A stretch of 64,000 nt of DNA from a bacterium (GCA_021811315.1 JAJZPF010000008.1:1-64000); one strand, 5' to 3'. Shown: positions 15,553-23,811, counted from the first letter of the stretch. The notes: a model not told the origin generated them from the letters alone. Numbers and translations are program-made.

Positions 15553-16821
15553 ATGCGGTTATCAGCCATTATTCTCTCTTTAGTCTTTCCCGCGGCGGCT
15601 TTCTGCCAGGCGCCCTGGTACGCCCAACGGGGCCCGGAGCTAGTTGTCCCTTCCGCCGACCAGCCGGCCGATACGCTCGACGCCTGCCCCAAATTAAACT
15701 CCCTCAAGGCCGCCGAAGAATACGCGGACGCGCCGGCGGTAAAGGAAGTGGCCGAAGTGGACGGCGTGAACCTGCCGCTGCCCGCCGACGACCTGGAGCG
15801 CGCCGGGATAATAGAGGTTTTAAAGACCGACCTTGACTATTGGAACTCGCGCCCGGATACGACTAAAATTCAGCTGGGCCCGGACTCCCATGACGCGGCG
15901 CGCCTGCGCGCCACCACAAAAGCCCTGCTGGAACTCTTCTCCTCCCCCCTGTCTGCCGAGGAGCTGAGGAGCGCCCTGAAAAGCCGCTTTAAGATCTACC
16001 GCGCCTCCGCCGACGACGGGACGGGGAAGACGGTGATAACCGGCTATTACGAGGCGGAGATCCCGGTAACGAAGACTCCGGACGAGACGCACAAATACGC
16101 CGTGCACCTTAAGCCTGCGGACCTGGTAAAGACCACCCCGGCGATGGGAGTCGACTTCGACTACGGCCGCTTTGATGAGGCCGGAAAGCTGGTACAGCAT
16201 TATTCCAGGCAGGAGATACACGCCGGGAAACTTTCGGGGCAGGGGCTGGAACTGGTCTGGTCGGCGCACCCGTCCCAGATCATGCTTCTGCAGATACAGG
16301 GGTCCGGCGTGCTGCGCTTCCCGGACGGGGACTACCTGCGGGCGGGCTTCGACGGGGCCAACGGGCATCCTTTCCGCAGCGTGCAGAAGATACTGATAGA
16401 CTGCGGCGAGATCCCGGGGATGTCCTTCAAGGATTTTATAAAGTACCTGTCGGCGCAGGGACCGCGCGAAGAGCGCCTGGCCGACCTTAACCCGCGCTAT
16501 ATATTTTTCAAGTCCCGCCCCAAGGACAGCCTGCCTTACGGCGCGATAGGCCGCGCGCTCACCGCAGGCCGCTCGATAGCTATCGATCCTAAATATGTGC
16601 CGCTCGGCCTGTTCGGCCTGCTTAAGTCGAAGAGGCCGGTAGCGCAGGAGAGCGGACTTGTTTTCAAAGATTTCAACCGCTTCATCTCCACCCACGACAC
16701 CGGCTCGGCGATACGCGGCCCGGGGCGCGTGGACTTGTTCTGGGGCACCGGAGCTACGGCGGAAACCGAGGCTTCCTCCATGAAAGCCCCCGGCGAGCTT
16801 TACCTCTTCATCTTAAAGTAA
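15553..16821 (+). CDS. mltA: Membrane-bound lytic murein transglycosylase A (MltA) with 3D domain
   Basis: 422 residues. A signal peptide (LSAIILSLVFPAAAFC) ends at a cysteine followed by QAPW, so a lipid anchor is possible, though the lipobox is weak. The MltA core is clear: VITGYYEAEIP, MLLQIQGSGVLRFPDG and a C-terminal 3D domain (SIAIDPKYVPLG, FISTHDTGSAIRGPGRVDLF) carrying the catalytic and conserved aspartates. MltA cleaves glycan strands with formation of 1,6-anhydro-muramic acid. The gene starts about 120 bases from the IS91-like transposase start and faces away from the amidase/M15 genes, so the three hydrolase genes may once have been divergent neighbours. Downstream is the candidate small RNA region. 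Confidence 0.93.
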   Translation: MRLSAIILSLVFPAAAFCQAPWYAQRGPELVVPSADQPADTLDACPKLNSLKAAEEYADAPAVKEVAEVDGVNLPLPADDLERAGIIEVLKTDLDYWNSRPDTTKIQLGPDSHDAARLRATTKALLELFSSPLSAEELRSALKSRFKIYRASADDGTGKTVITGYYEAEIPVTKTPDETHKYAVHLKPADLVKTTPAMGVDFDYGRFDEAGKLVQHYSRQEIHAGKLSGQGLELVWSAHPSQIMLLQIQGSGVLRFPDGDYLRAGFDGANGHPFRSVQKILIDCGEIPGMSFKDFIKYLSAQGPREERLADLNPRYIFFKSRPKDSLPYGAIGRALTAGRSIAIDPKYVPLGLFGLLKSKRPVAQESGLVFKDFNRFISTHDTGSAIRGPGRVDLFWGTGATAETEASSMKAPGELYLFILK

Positions 16822-16873
16822 ATCGTAATTCCTTCCTCCCTGATCCCCGATCCTTGATTATTAATTCCTGCGT

Positions 16874-16887
16874 CTTGACATGTCAAG
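16874..16887. promoter_or_regulatory. 14-bp perfect palindrome upstream of the small RNA promoter
   Basis: cttgacatgtcaag is a perfect palindrome ending 10 bases before the -35 box at 16898. Its position (about -58 to -45 relative to the predicted start) fits an activator or repressor operator. It is not part of any coding region. Confidence 0.5.
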
Positions 16888-16897
16888 TCTTTACCCC

Positions 16898-16925
16898 TTG
16901 ACAAATAAAATTTTTCTGCTATACT
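16898..16925 (+). promoter_or_regulatory. Strong sigma-70-type promoter
   Basis: TTGACA at 16898-16903, a 16-base AT-rich spacer, and TATACT at 16920-16925. This is among the best consensus matches in the window. The predicted start is G16932. No open reading frame with a ribosome binding site follows; the transcript would run into the hairpin terminator at 16981-17015. Confidence 0.75.
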
Positions 16926-16931
16926 ATTTTT

Positions 16932-17015
16932 GGAGCGGGACACCTTATCGACGGTTGCTTCCTGCTCCGGATTTTGAGGGAGACAGACGCTGGCACGGGC
17001 CAGCGTCGTCTTTTT
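16932..17015 (+). ncRNA. Candidate small RNA, about 84 nt, of unknown class
   Basis: A consensus promoter ends 6 bases before 16932, and an intrinsic terminator ends the unit. The terminator stem is gacgctggc (16986-16994) with gccagcgtc (16999-17007), extended by agac/gtct with one bulged A, and followed by ttttt. The 5' half forms a second stem, ggagcggg (16932-16939) with cctgctcc (16961-16968), containing one G-U pair. The linker (about 16969-16980) includes gagggag. There is no start codon with a ribosome binding site. It does not show the conserved loop of SRP RNA, nor obvious 6S, tmRNA or RNase P features. It may be a trans-acting regulator; the class is unknown. Confidence 0.6.
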
Positions 17016-17053
17016 ATTCCGCAATAAAGAACTGCACCGCGAGATGCCCAGTC

Positions 17054-17185
17054 GGGGCGGCAAGGGTATGGGCCCGTCGCTCACGGCGTCGGCCACACCG
17101 TGGCCGCGCCTCCTCTCTCGGCCCTCGCGCTTATGCAAGCTCGGGCCTCCGAGAGGTCGCTCCGAACCCATACCCTTGCCGCCCC
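17054..17185. repeat. Large hairpin repeat, copy A (inverted relative to copy C)
   Basis: Perfect 19-bp outer arms, ggggcggcaagggtatggg at 17054-17072 and its complement at 17167-17185, enclose 94 bases. The interior contains nested dyads (ggccac-acc-gtggcc; ctctctcgg with ccgagag). The reverse complement aligns along most of its length with copy C at 55235-55379, sharing ctcggaggc, gcttgc-taagcgc, ggccgagagaggag and cacggtgtg blocks. The long GC-rich chance frames crossing it are not genes. Confidence 0.75.
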
Positions 17186-17304
17186 TCCGGCGCCTAACGG
17201 CGCAAGAGAGGATTGCCGGAATAAAGAGACTGCCTTATTAATATTAAGGAGAGGGGAGCTAACTAGTTATGCGTCAGCCCTTTTTCCGTTCGGTCGAGTA
17301 ACCC

Positions 17305-17471
17305 GGGCGGAGACCGTGGGGATGGGGTCAGCAAAAGCCCCTCGGAAGGCGAGGCTTGCGTAAGCGCCGGAATGCCTGCGTGGCCGCATCGGCCACTTTC
17401 TTGAGCGGCAGGCGCGCGCACGGTGTGCGCGACGCCGGTTTTGATGACCCCGTCCCCACGGTAGGCCGCCC
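17305..17471. repeat. Large hairpin repeat, copy B (divergent)
   Basis: Outer arms at 17314-17330 and 17445-17461 pair over 17 bp with one G-U. A further gggcgg/ccgccc pair (17305-17310 with 17466-17471) lies outside a small internal loop. The interior carries the same modules as copy C in a different order: cttgcgtaagcgc, gtggccgcatcggccac (itself a hairpin) and gcgcacggtgtgcgc (another hairpin). It ends about 40 bases before the 3' end of the minus-strand methyltransferase gene. Confidence 0.65.
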
Positions 17472-17511
17472 ACGCAGCTAGAGCTTGCTACGCGTGGCGC
17501 ATCTCGCGGTC

Positions 17512-18240
17512 TTAGATCTTTTTGGAGAGTTCGTAGAAGACTATGGCGGCGGCGTTGCTGGCGTTGAGGCTTTCTACGCCGCCTTTCTGGGGGACGGAGA
17601 CGATCACGTCGCAGTGCTCGCGGGTTTTTTCGTGCAGGCCCGCGCCTTCGGAGCCTATGATTATGAAAGCGGGCAGGGTGAAGTCCACTTTAGGCAGCGC
17701 CTGGCCGCCCATGTCCAGGCCGTAGATCCAGAAACCTTTCGCCTTCAGCTTGATGATGGTCTGGTTGAGATTGACCACTTCGATGATATTGATGCGCTCC
17801 ATGGCGCCGGAGGCGGCCTTGTGCGCCGTCGGGGTGAGCCCGGCGGAGCGGCGCTCGGGGAGTATCACCGTGGAGACGCCCAGGCAGGCGGCGGACCTGA
17901 TTATGGCGCCCAGGTTCATCGGGTCGGTTATCCCGTCCAGCCCGGCCCAGACCGCTTTCTTCAGGTCCTTCTCGAGCCCGATGGCTTCGTCCACGTCCAC
18001 TTTCCCCATCTGCTCCGTCTCTATGATAACGCCCTGGTGATGTCCGCCGGCGGCCAGCTTCTCTATCGTCCGCTGGTCGCAGAAATCTATGCGCACCCCG
18101 GCCTTGCGGGCCAGGGAGGCCAGGTCGGTCACGCGCTGGTTCTTTTCATTGCGGGAGATCACCAGCCTGATGACCTTGCGGCGGCCGGCTTTCAGGATCT
18201 CTTCCGCGGTATTTATCCCGAATAATATTTCAGTAGCCAT
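17512..18240 (-). CDS. rlmB: TrmH/SpoU-family rRNA 2'-O-ribose methyltransferase (RlmB-like)
   Basis: 242 residues from the ATG at 18240; a TTG at 18261 would add 7 residues and overlap pfk. The N-terminal substrate-binding domain (ILFGINTAEEILKAG) precedes the SPOUT knot domain with its three motifs: LDGITDPMNLGAIIRSA, FIIIGSEGAGL and SVPQKGGVESLNASNAAAI. This matches RlmB, which methylates G2251 of 23S rRNA using SAM, but TrmH paralogues with other targets cannot be excluded. The gene directly follows the phosphofructokinase gene (17-base gap, or 4-base overlap if the TTG is used), so the two are likely cotranscribed. The 3' end lies beside the hairpin repeat B. Confidence 0.85.
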   Translation of the reverse strand: MATEILFGINTAEEILKAGRRKVIRLVISRNEKNQRVTDLASLARKAGVRIDFCDQRTIEKLAAGGHHQGVIIETEQMGKVDVDEAIGLEKDLKKAVWAGLDGITDPMNLGAIIRSAACLGVSTVILPERRSAGLTPTAHKAASGAMERINIIEVVNLNQTIIKLKAKGFWIYGLDMGGQALPKVDFTLPAFIIIGSEGAGLHEKTREHCDVIVSVPQKGGVESLNASNAAAIVFYELSKKI

Positions 18241-18257
18241 AAGTTTTTTTGAACGCG

Positions 18258-19352
18258 TCAACCCGTAATGCGAGAATTACCGAAGCTGGTCCCGACCGCC
18301 AGGGCCGTCCGCACTTCCTGCGAGCCGGGGGACACGCGGCGCAGCTTGCCCACCGCGGCGGCTATGCTGACCGAGGAAAAACCGAAATTCCTGAAGGAAA
18401 CCATCCGGCCGAACTTTTTTTCAGCCAGCAGCTCGCCGGCCATCACGCCGAAGCCGGTGGCCAGCCAGCGGTCGAAAGCCGTGGGTTCGCCCCCGCGCTG
18501 CACATGGCCCAGAACCACCACGCGGCTCTCCAGCCCGGTCTTCCCGTCCAGTATCTCCGCGATCTTGTAGGAAACGCCGCCCAGCCGCAGCGGGTCGGGC
18601 GAGCCCTTGACGACCTTGGTCACGGTCATCTCCCCCTTCTCGGGGCGGGCTCCTTCGGCGACGACTACGATGGAGAATTTTTTTCCGCGGCGCTTGCGGT
18701 CCAGCACCGCCTTCACTATATCCCCGGCCCTGTAGGGGATCTCCGGCAGCAGGATGATATCTCCGCCGCCCGCTATTCCGGCGCGCAGCGCTATCCAGCC
18801 GGCGTAGCGGCCCATGGTCTCCACTATCATCACGCGGTGATGCGACTGGGCCGTGGTGTGCACGCGGTCCACGGCCTCCGTAGCGACCGCGAGAGCCGAA
18901 TCGAAACCGAAAGTCACGTCCGTGGCCGAGAGGTCGTTGTCTATGGTTTTCGGCACGCCTATGACTGGCATGCCTTTTTTATAGAGCTGCTGGGCCATGA
19001 TCAGCGTCCCGTCGCCGCCAATGGCGACCAGCGCTCCCAGGCCTAGGTCCTTGAAATTCTTAAAAGCCAGCTTCGAGAGGTCCCTGGGCTTTTCCGCCGA
19101 GCCGAGCGGTGGCAGCGTGTAAGAGAAGGGATTGGCCGTGTTCGAGGTTCCAAGGATGGTTCCGCCGCGGATTATTATGCCGGAGACTTCATTGTCTCCC
19201 AGGCGGATAAAATCTTTCTCCACAAGGCCGCGGTAGCCGTCGCGGAACCCGATAACCTCCCAGCCGTGCCTGAGCGCGGACTTCGTGACCCCGCGCACTA
19301 CCGCGTTAAGGCCCGGACAGTCCCCGCCCCCGGTAAGAATGCCGATCTTCAT
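18258..19352 (-). CDS. pfkA: 6-phosphofructokinase, ATP type with Gly/Lys signature
   Basis: 364 residues, PFK-A fold. Nucleotide site ILTGGGDCPGLNA, then the phosphoryl-donor site IGGDGTL with Gly where pyrophosphate-dependent enzymes have Asp, and PKTIDNDL with Lys where the E. coli ATP enzyme has Gly. The Gly/Lys combination is known from ATP-dependent members of the otherwise PPi-rich clade, so ATP use is the best prediction. The fructose-6-phosphate site (ETMGRYAGWIAL) and VLGHVQRGG are intact. It catalyses the committing step of glycolysis. It is probably in one transcript with rlmB downstream and follows a membrane-protein gene by 14 bases. Confidence 0.92.
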   Translation of the reverse strand: MKIGILTGGGDCPGLNAVVRGVTKSALRHGWEVIGFRDGYRGLVEKDFIRLGDNEVSGIIIRGGTILGTSNTANPFSYTLPPLGSAEKPRDLSKLAFKNFKDLGLGALVAIGGDGTLIMAQQLYKKGMPVIGVPKTIDNDLSATDVTFGFDSALAVATEAVDRVHTTAQSHHRVMIVETMGRYAGWIALRAGIAGGGDIILLPEIPYRAGDIVKAVLDRKRRGKKFSIVVVAEGARPEKGEMTVTKVVKGSPDPLRLGGVSYKIAEILDGKTGLESRVVVLGHVQRGGEPTAFDRWLATGFGVMAGELLAEKKFGRMVSFRNFGFSSVSIAAAVGKLRRVSPGSQEVRTALAVGTSFGNSRITG

Positions 19353-19366
19353 AATAGTCTCCTGGT

Positions 19367-20998
19367 TTAAAACGGCGACGGATAGATGGGGTCTTTTTCT
19401 TTGGATATTATATACAGCACCGCCGCGAGTATCTGGGCCGGGTGGCCGAGGCGGGCGAACGCGTAGTCCATATGGATCTGGAAGCGGTCGGCGGAGGACG
19501 GGTCGAGGAAGATGAAGCCGGCCCGCCTCTCCTGGGCGAAGATCCCGTAATGCGAGCGCAGCGTGCCGCCCAGGTTCCCGAACAGCTTGCGCAGTAGGAG
19601 GCCCTTGGGGAAGTCGTCGCGGATGGAGAACACGACCTGGTTGTCGGTGTCCACGAATTCCCAGCGGCGGTTCAGGAAGGTTCCCTTGCTCACCAGGCGG
19701 GCAACTTCTTTACCAGACCCGTCCCTGATCATGCCGTAGACGGTTTCGGGATGCACGGCCATCACGGGCGCGGACTGGGCGTCGAAGACCTGCAGCGCGC
19801 GCTCCTTGGTGAAGTACATGGAAAGCCCGATGATGAAAGGGACGATGAAGAAGATCTCCGGCAGCGAGGCGAAAGCGCGGCCGAGGAGCGGGAACTTCAC
19901 GAGGGCGTTGGTGACGGCGTCGCCGCGGCCGGTGAAGGCCAGCAGGCTCCAGAGCATATGGAAGAAGAGGCAGCCGTAAACGGAGCCCGCCACGTAGAGC
20001 TCATGCTCGCTGGGAAAATCCGCCAGGAGCAGCTGCCGCTGCCTGGTGAGCACGTTGTAAGTGACGTCCTTGAACGTCGAGAACTTCGAGATCACGAAAG
20101 GGAAAAAGAAGTCCGGCGGCACGTCCGCGGGCGGAGGCGGCAGCTTTGGATTGGTGTAGGCGGCCGCCGCGGCCCTGGCGGCGAAGGAGCCGGCCACCCA
20201 GGCGCCTATCAGGACCAGCCAGACGGCGAGCGGCAAAGGTTTGCGCGGAATATAGGGAGGGAGAGCGTCGGACTCCTGCTTTTTCGCGAGGTCCGAAAGG
20301 AAACTGTGCTCGGGCTGCGCCGCCACGGGCGCCGCGGCCTGCGTGGAGGCTTCGGCTTCTACCGCAGGGACGGTCGAAGAGGCAAAAGCGTTCATAACCG
20401 AATCCGTGGACCCGGCCACGGCCGCCGTGGAGGTTTCGGTCTTTAAGATCTGCGTCTGCAGGTCGTCGAACTCGTCCTTTTCTTTCTTGCGGCGAACCAC
20501 CCTGATCTTTTTGGGCTTGGGGAGCTCTATTTTTTCGCCCGGCTTCCTCACGCTGGAGAGCACGCCGCGGAAATCCCCGTCGGACAGGCCGCGCGCGGTA
20601 ACGGCGTAGGAGGCCCCGTTATAGGTCAGGAAGCCGATGTAGCCGTCGGCGCCCATGGACTCGTAGGAAGTGTAATAGGAGACGGACACGCCGTGCAGGC
20701 TGACGGTCCTTATGTCGCCGGAGAGCTGGTTGCCCTTGCTGCGCAGCGAGTCGACCTGCTCTTTGACGCGGGCTTTGAGGTAATAGTCGCCCAGCTCCGA
20801 ATCCTGTTTGGAGAATTCGAAAAAAGATTTGCCTTTTTCCAGCTTCAGGGTGACGGCGGGGTCGTCGGTCTTGCCTGGGCCCCAGCCGGACGGGAAGTCG
20901 ACGGCGATGACCTCGCCTTTGTCCTTGAATTCACCGGCGGTGGCGCAAAGGGGCAAAGCGAGAAAGAAGGCCGCGCAGATAAAAAACGATTTCTTCAT
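19367..20998 (-). CDS. Exported/membrane protein with three transmembrane segments and a C-terminal scramblase-like domain
   Basis: 543 residues from the ATG at 20998 (a GTG at 21007 is possible). A signal peptide (SFFICAAFFLALPLCATA) leads to a periplasmic PsbP/DUF-like beta domain (VIAVDFPSGWGPG, SVSYYTSYESMGADGYIG). A long Ala/Pro/Ser linker follows, then hydrophobic segments near residues 260-285 (LAVWLVLIGAWVAGSFAA), 340-360 (GSVYGCLFFHMLWSLLAF) and 380-400 (IFFIVPFIIGLSMYF). The last 150 residues (VMAVHPETVYGMIRDGSGKE, RRWEFVDTDNQVVFSI) resemble the scramblase/LURP-like beta fold. The function is unknown. It directly precedes pfkA on the same strand and may be in its operon. Confidence 0.7.
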   Translation of the reverse strand: MKKSFFICAAFFLALPLCATAGEFKDKGEVIAVDFPSGWGPGKTDDPAVTLKLEKGKSFFEFSKQDSELGDYYLKARVKEQVDSLRSKGNQLSGDIRTVSLHGVSVSYYTSYESMGADGYIGFLTYNGASYAVTARGLSDGDFRGVLSSVRKPGEKIELPKPKKIRVVRRKKEKDEFDDLQTQILKTETSTAAVAGSTDSVMNAFASSTVPAVEAEASTQAAAPVAAQPEHSFLSDLAKKQESDALPPYIPRKPLPLAVWLVLIGAWVAGSFAARAAAAAYTNPKLPPPPADVPPDFFFPFVISKFSTFKDVTYNVLTRQRQLLLADFPSEHELYVAGSVYGCLFFHMLWSLLAFTGRGDAVTNALVKFPLLGRAFASLPEIFFIVPFIIGLSMYFTKERALQVFDAQSAPVMAVHPETVYGMIRDGSGKEVARLVSKGTFLNRRWEFVDTDNQVVFSIRDDFPKGLLLRKLFGNLGGTLRSHYGIFAQERRAGFIFLDPSSADRFQIHMDYAFARLGHPAQILAAVLYIISKEKDPIYPSPF

Positions 20999-21072
20999 AG
21001 CGTCCACTATTACAATGATTAGAGTATAGAATATTATTGTAACTTAAGTCACATCAAGTTAAATTCAATATT

Positions 21073-22107
21073 TCAGCCGTGCCGGTGCCTGTGGTGGGCG
21101 TCCGGCAGGTGGGGATGCTCGTGTTCGAGCGGCTCGTGGGTATGCGGGTGAGAATGGGTCCCGGCCGGGCCGCGCACATGGGCATGCCCATGATGGGCAT
21201 CGTCGTGGCCGTGGCTGTGGTCGTGTTCCAGCGGCTCATGCAGGTGCGCGTGCCCGTGCCGCTCGAACGCAAGCAGCAGAAAGGCGCAGAGCATCAGCGC
21301 GCTGGCCCAGAGCAGGCGCGCCGTAAGCGGCTCGCCCAGGAAGGCGACGCCCAGGGCGGCGCCTATGAACGGATAGGAGCCGAAGAAGGCTCCCGCGCGC
21401 GAAGCGCCCAGGCCGCGCATCGCGAGGATAAAAAGCACCAGGCTGATGCCGTAACTGGCAAAACCGAGCAGCAGCGCCGCGGCGGCCCAGCCGGCAGGCG
21501 GCAGGGAGCGGTAGGAATAGAGGGCCAGGCAGGCGTTTATAAGACCGCCGGCCAGGCCTTTTATGGCCGCCAGCGTGACCGGGTTCTTTATGGAGACCCG
21601 CGCCGTCAGATTATTGTCCACGCCCCACATGAACGAGGACGCCAGCACCAGGACCGCGCCCAGGCCCAGGCCGAGGCCGCCGCCCTCCCAGGAAAGCGCC
21701 AGGGCGCCGGCGGTTATAAGCCCCGCGGCCGCCCAGAAGCGCGCCCCGCCGTGCTCCCGGAAGACTACGACCGCTATCAGGGAAGTGAAAACCAGCTCGA
21801 AATTAAGCAGGATAGAGGCGGAGGAGGAGGAAGTGAGGTTCAGGCCTGTGAACAGAAGCAGCGGGGCCAGGACGCCGCCGGCCAGGACGAAACCGGCGGT
21901 ATAAGGAATGTCCCGCCGGTCGAGCGGAGCCTCCGCGGCTTTCCCCCCCGCGCCGGAAATGAAGCGCCAGGCCAGGAGGCCCAAACCGCTGCCCAGGTAG
22001 CAGAGCGCCGAAAGCTCGAGCGGCTTTAAATGCGCTAAAAGCGTCTTGCCGGCCGGCACTGAGACGGCGAACAGGAGCGCGGCGCCGAGCGCGAAGGCGT
22101 AATTCAT
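21073..22107 (-). CDS. EamA/DMT-family transporter with a histidine-rich C-terminal tail
   Basis: 344 residues from the ATG at 22107, where the first transmembrane helix begins (YAFALGAALLFAVSVPAGK). Ten hydrophobic helices in two EamA repeats are visible (LTSSSSASILLNFELVFTSL and GASRAGAFFGSYPFIGAALG mark the ends of the repeats). After the last helix there are about 60 residues containing some two dozen histidines in HxH and HDH patterns (HGHAHLHEPLEHDHSHGHD). DMT proteins usually export metabolites. The tail suggests sensing, storing or moving a divalent metal such as Ni, Co or Zn, but this is inference. It is transcribed separately from the genes downstream. Confidence 0.8.
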   Translation of the reverse strand: MNYAFALGAALLFAVSVPAGKTLLAHLKPLELSALCYLGSGLGLLAWRFISGAGGKAAEAPLDRRDIPYTAGFVLAGGVLAPLLLFTGLNLTSSSSASILLNFELVFTSLIAVVVFREHGGARFWAAAGLITAGALALSWEGGGLGLGLGAVLVLASSFMWGVDNNLTARVSIKNPVTLAAIKGLAGGLINACLALYSYRSLPPAGWAAAALLLGFASYGISLVLFILAMRGLGASRAGAFFGSYPFIGAALGVAFLGEPLTARLLWASALMLCAFLLLAFERHGHAHLHEPLEHDHSHGHDDAHHGHAHVRGPAGTHSHPHTHEPLEHEHPHLPDAHHRHRHG

Positions 22108-22257
22108 GCTTAAATTGTACAAATTAGGGGCCGGAAGAACTATAAAGCGCGGGAGACAGCGCCGGGAAAGATGCGGATTATCAAGCCCTTTCTTGCCAAC
22201 TCTCAAGACTCCGGATACCATTGGTTAAAAGCGGGATATTCGGCTTTTTTGCCCGGG

Positions 22258-22286
22258 TTGACAACGCATATTTAGGTTTGTAATAT
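22258..22286 (+). promoter_or_regulatory. Sigma-70-type promoter of gdhA
   Basis: TTGACA at 22258-22263, spacer of 17 bases, TAATAT at 22281-22286. The predicted start near 22293 leaves a leader of about 75 bases before the gdhA ATG at 22370. Confidence 0.7.
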
Positions 22287-22369
22287 GGAGTTATAGGATT
22301 TTGTTAAGTTCTTTAGTTTCAGCCGCAAAAAAATCAAACCTAAAAAAGGATAAGGATAAGGAAATAACT

Positions 22370-23752
22370 ATGGCTACAACATCAGCGGTAGCGGAGAAGA
22401 CCAAGAAGTCCGCGCATGATTACATCAACGGCCTCCTGGCCCACGTGGTCAACAAGAACCCCGGCGAGAAGGAATTCCACCAGGCGGTCAAGGAAGTCCT
22501 CGAGACCCTGACCCCCATACTCGAGAAGCATCCCGAGTACATTAAAGCCAAGATCCTCGACAGACTCGTCGAACCTGAGCGCTCGATCTCTTTCCGCGTG
22601 TGCTGGCAGGACGACAACGGCAACTACCAGATCAACCGCGGCTACCGCTTCGAGTTCAACAGCGCCATCGGGCCCTACAAAGGCGGCCTGCGCTTCCACC
22701 CCTCGGTCAACCCCAGCATCCTCAAGTTCCTGGGCTTCGAGCAGATCTTCAAGAACTCCCTTACGACCCTCCCCATGGGCGGCGGCAAGGGCGGTTCCGA
22801 CTTCGACCCTAAGGGCAAATCCGACGGCGAAGTGATGCGCTTCTGCCAGAGCTTCATGACGGAGCTGTTCCGCCATATCGGCCCCAACACGGACGTGCCC
22901 GCCGGCGACATCGGCGTGGGCGGCCGCGAGATCGGCTACATGTTCGGCCAGTACAAGCGCCTGAAGAACGAATTCACCGGCGTGCTGACCGGCAAAGGCA
23001 TCACCTGGGGCGGCTCCCTGATCCGCCCCGAGGCCACCGGCTTCGGCGTGGTCTATTTCTGCCAGGAGCAGCTTAAGACCAAGGGCACCGACCTCAAGGG
23101 CAAGACCGTGGCCGTCTCCGGCTTCGGCAACGTCGCCTGGGGCGCGGTCAAGAAGGTCAACGACCTCGGCGGCAAGGTGGTCACCATCTCCGGCCCCGAC
23201 GGCTGCATTTACGACAAGGACGGCATAAAGGGCGAGAAGTGGGAATATATGCTCGAGCTGCGCGCCACCGGGCAGGACATCGTGGAGCCTTACGCCAAGA
23301 AGTTCGGCGCCGAGTTCCGCGCGGGCAGGAAGCCCTGGGAGATCAAGGTGGACGTGGCGCTTCCCTGCGCCACCCAGAACGAGCTTAACGAGGCCGACGC
23401 GAACGTGCTGATCAAGAACGGCGTGCTCTGCGTGACCGAAGGCGCGAATATGCCCTGCACCCCGGAGGCCGTGACGGCTTTCCAGAACGCGAAGGTCCTG
23501 TTCGCCCCCGGCAAGGCTTCCAACGCCGGCGGCGTGGCGACCTCCGGCCTGGAGATGAGCCAGAACAGCCTGCGCATGAGCTGGTCCTCCGAAGAAGTGG
23601 ACAAGCACCTGCACGGCATCATGGTGAACATCCATAACGCCTGCGTGACGGCGGCGAACGAAGCCGGCATCCCCGGCAACTACGTCGCCGGCGCGAACAT
23701 AGCCGGCTTCAAGAAAGTAGCCGAAGCGATGATGGCCCAGGGCCTGGTGTAA
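22370..23752 (+). CDS. gdhA: Glutamate dehydrogenase, hexameric NADP-type
   Basis: 460 residues. The ATG at 22370 is chosen because AAGGA lies 9 bases before it and the length then fits the 445-460 residue hexameric family; an upstream TTG at 22301 would add an unlikely 23-residue extension. Glutamate binding and catalysis: GPYKGGLRFHP, PMGGGKGGSDFDPKGK and VPAGDIGVGGREIGYMFGQY. The dinucleotide fold has GFGNVAWGAV. It interconverts 2-oxoglutarate plus ammonium and glutamate, most likely in the assimilatory direction with NADPH. It has its own promoter and a strong terminator, so it is monocistronic. The codon bias is very strong (C-ending codons throughout), as expected for an abundant enzyme, and it generates long meaningless antisense frames. 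Confidence 0.96.
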   Translation: MATTSAVAEKTKKSAHDYINGLLAHVVNKNPGEKEFHQAVKEVLETLTPILEKHPEYIKAKILDRLVEPERSISFRVCWQDDNGNYQINRGYRFEFNSAIGPYKGGLRFHPSVNPSILKFLGFEQIFKNSLTTLPMGGGKGGSDFDPKGKSDGEVMRFCQSFMTELFRHIGPNTDVPAGDIGVGGREIGYMFGQYKRLKNEFTGVLTGKGITWGGSLIRPEATGFGVVYFCQEQLKTKGTDLKGKTVAVSGFGNVAWGAVKKVNDLGGKVVTISGPDGCIYDKDGIKGEKWEYMLELRATGQDIVEPYAKKFGAEFRAGRKPWEIKVDVALPCATQNELNEADANVLIKNGVLCVTEGANMPCTPEAVTAFQNAKVLFAPGKASNAGGVATSGLEMSQNSLRMSWSSEEVDKHLHGIMVNIHNACVTAANEAGIPGNYVAGANIAGFKKVAEAMMAQGLV

Positions 23753-23773
23753 CAGCGGCCTGAGCCGGATAAG

Positions 23774-23811
23774 AACGGGCGGGGCCGAAAAGCCCCGCCC
23801 GTTTTATTTTT
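23774..23811 (+). terminator. Intrinsic terminator of gdhA
   Basis: Stem aacgggcggggc (23774-23785) with gccccgcccgtt (23792-23803), loop cgaaaa, followed by ttattttttt. Confidence 0.9.

Noticed and set aside
16932..17015. 4.5S/SRP RNA or 6S RNA
   Set aside because: Length would fit a small SRP RNA, but the GGAAG-type loop and the asymmetric loop are missing, and the fold is two separate stems.
17041..17473. Several Arg/Pro-rich open frames on both strands
   Set aside because: They cross the large hairpin repeats A and B, change with the palindromes and have no ribosome binding site.
22382..23635. 417-codon open frame on the minus strand opposite gdhA
   Set aside because: It is the antisense shadow of a highly biased, well-conserved glutamate dehydrogenase gene; the protein is low complexity with no domain and no ribosome binding site.
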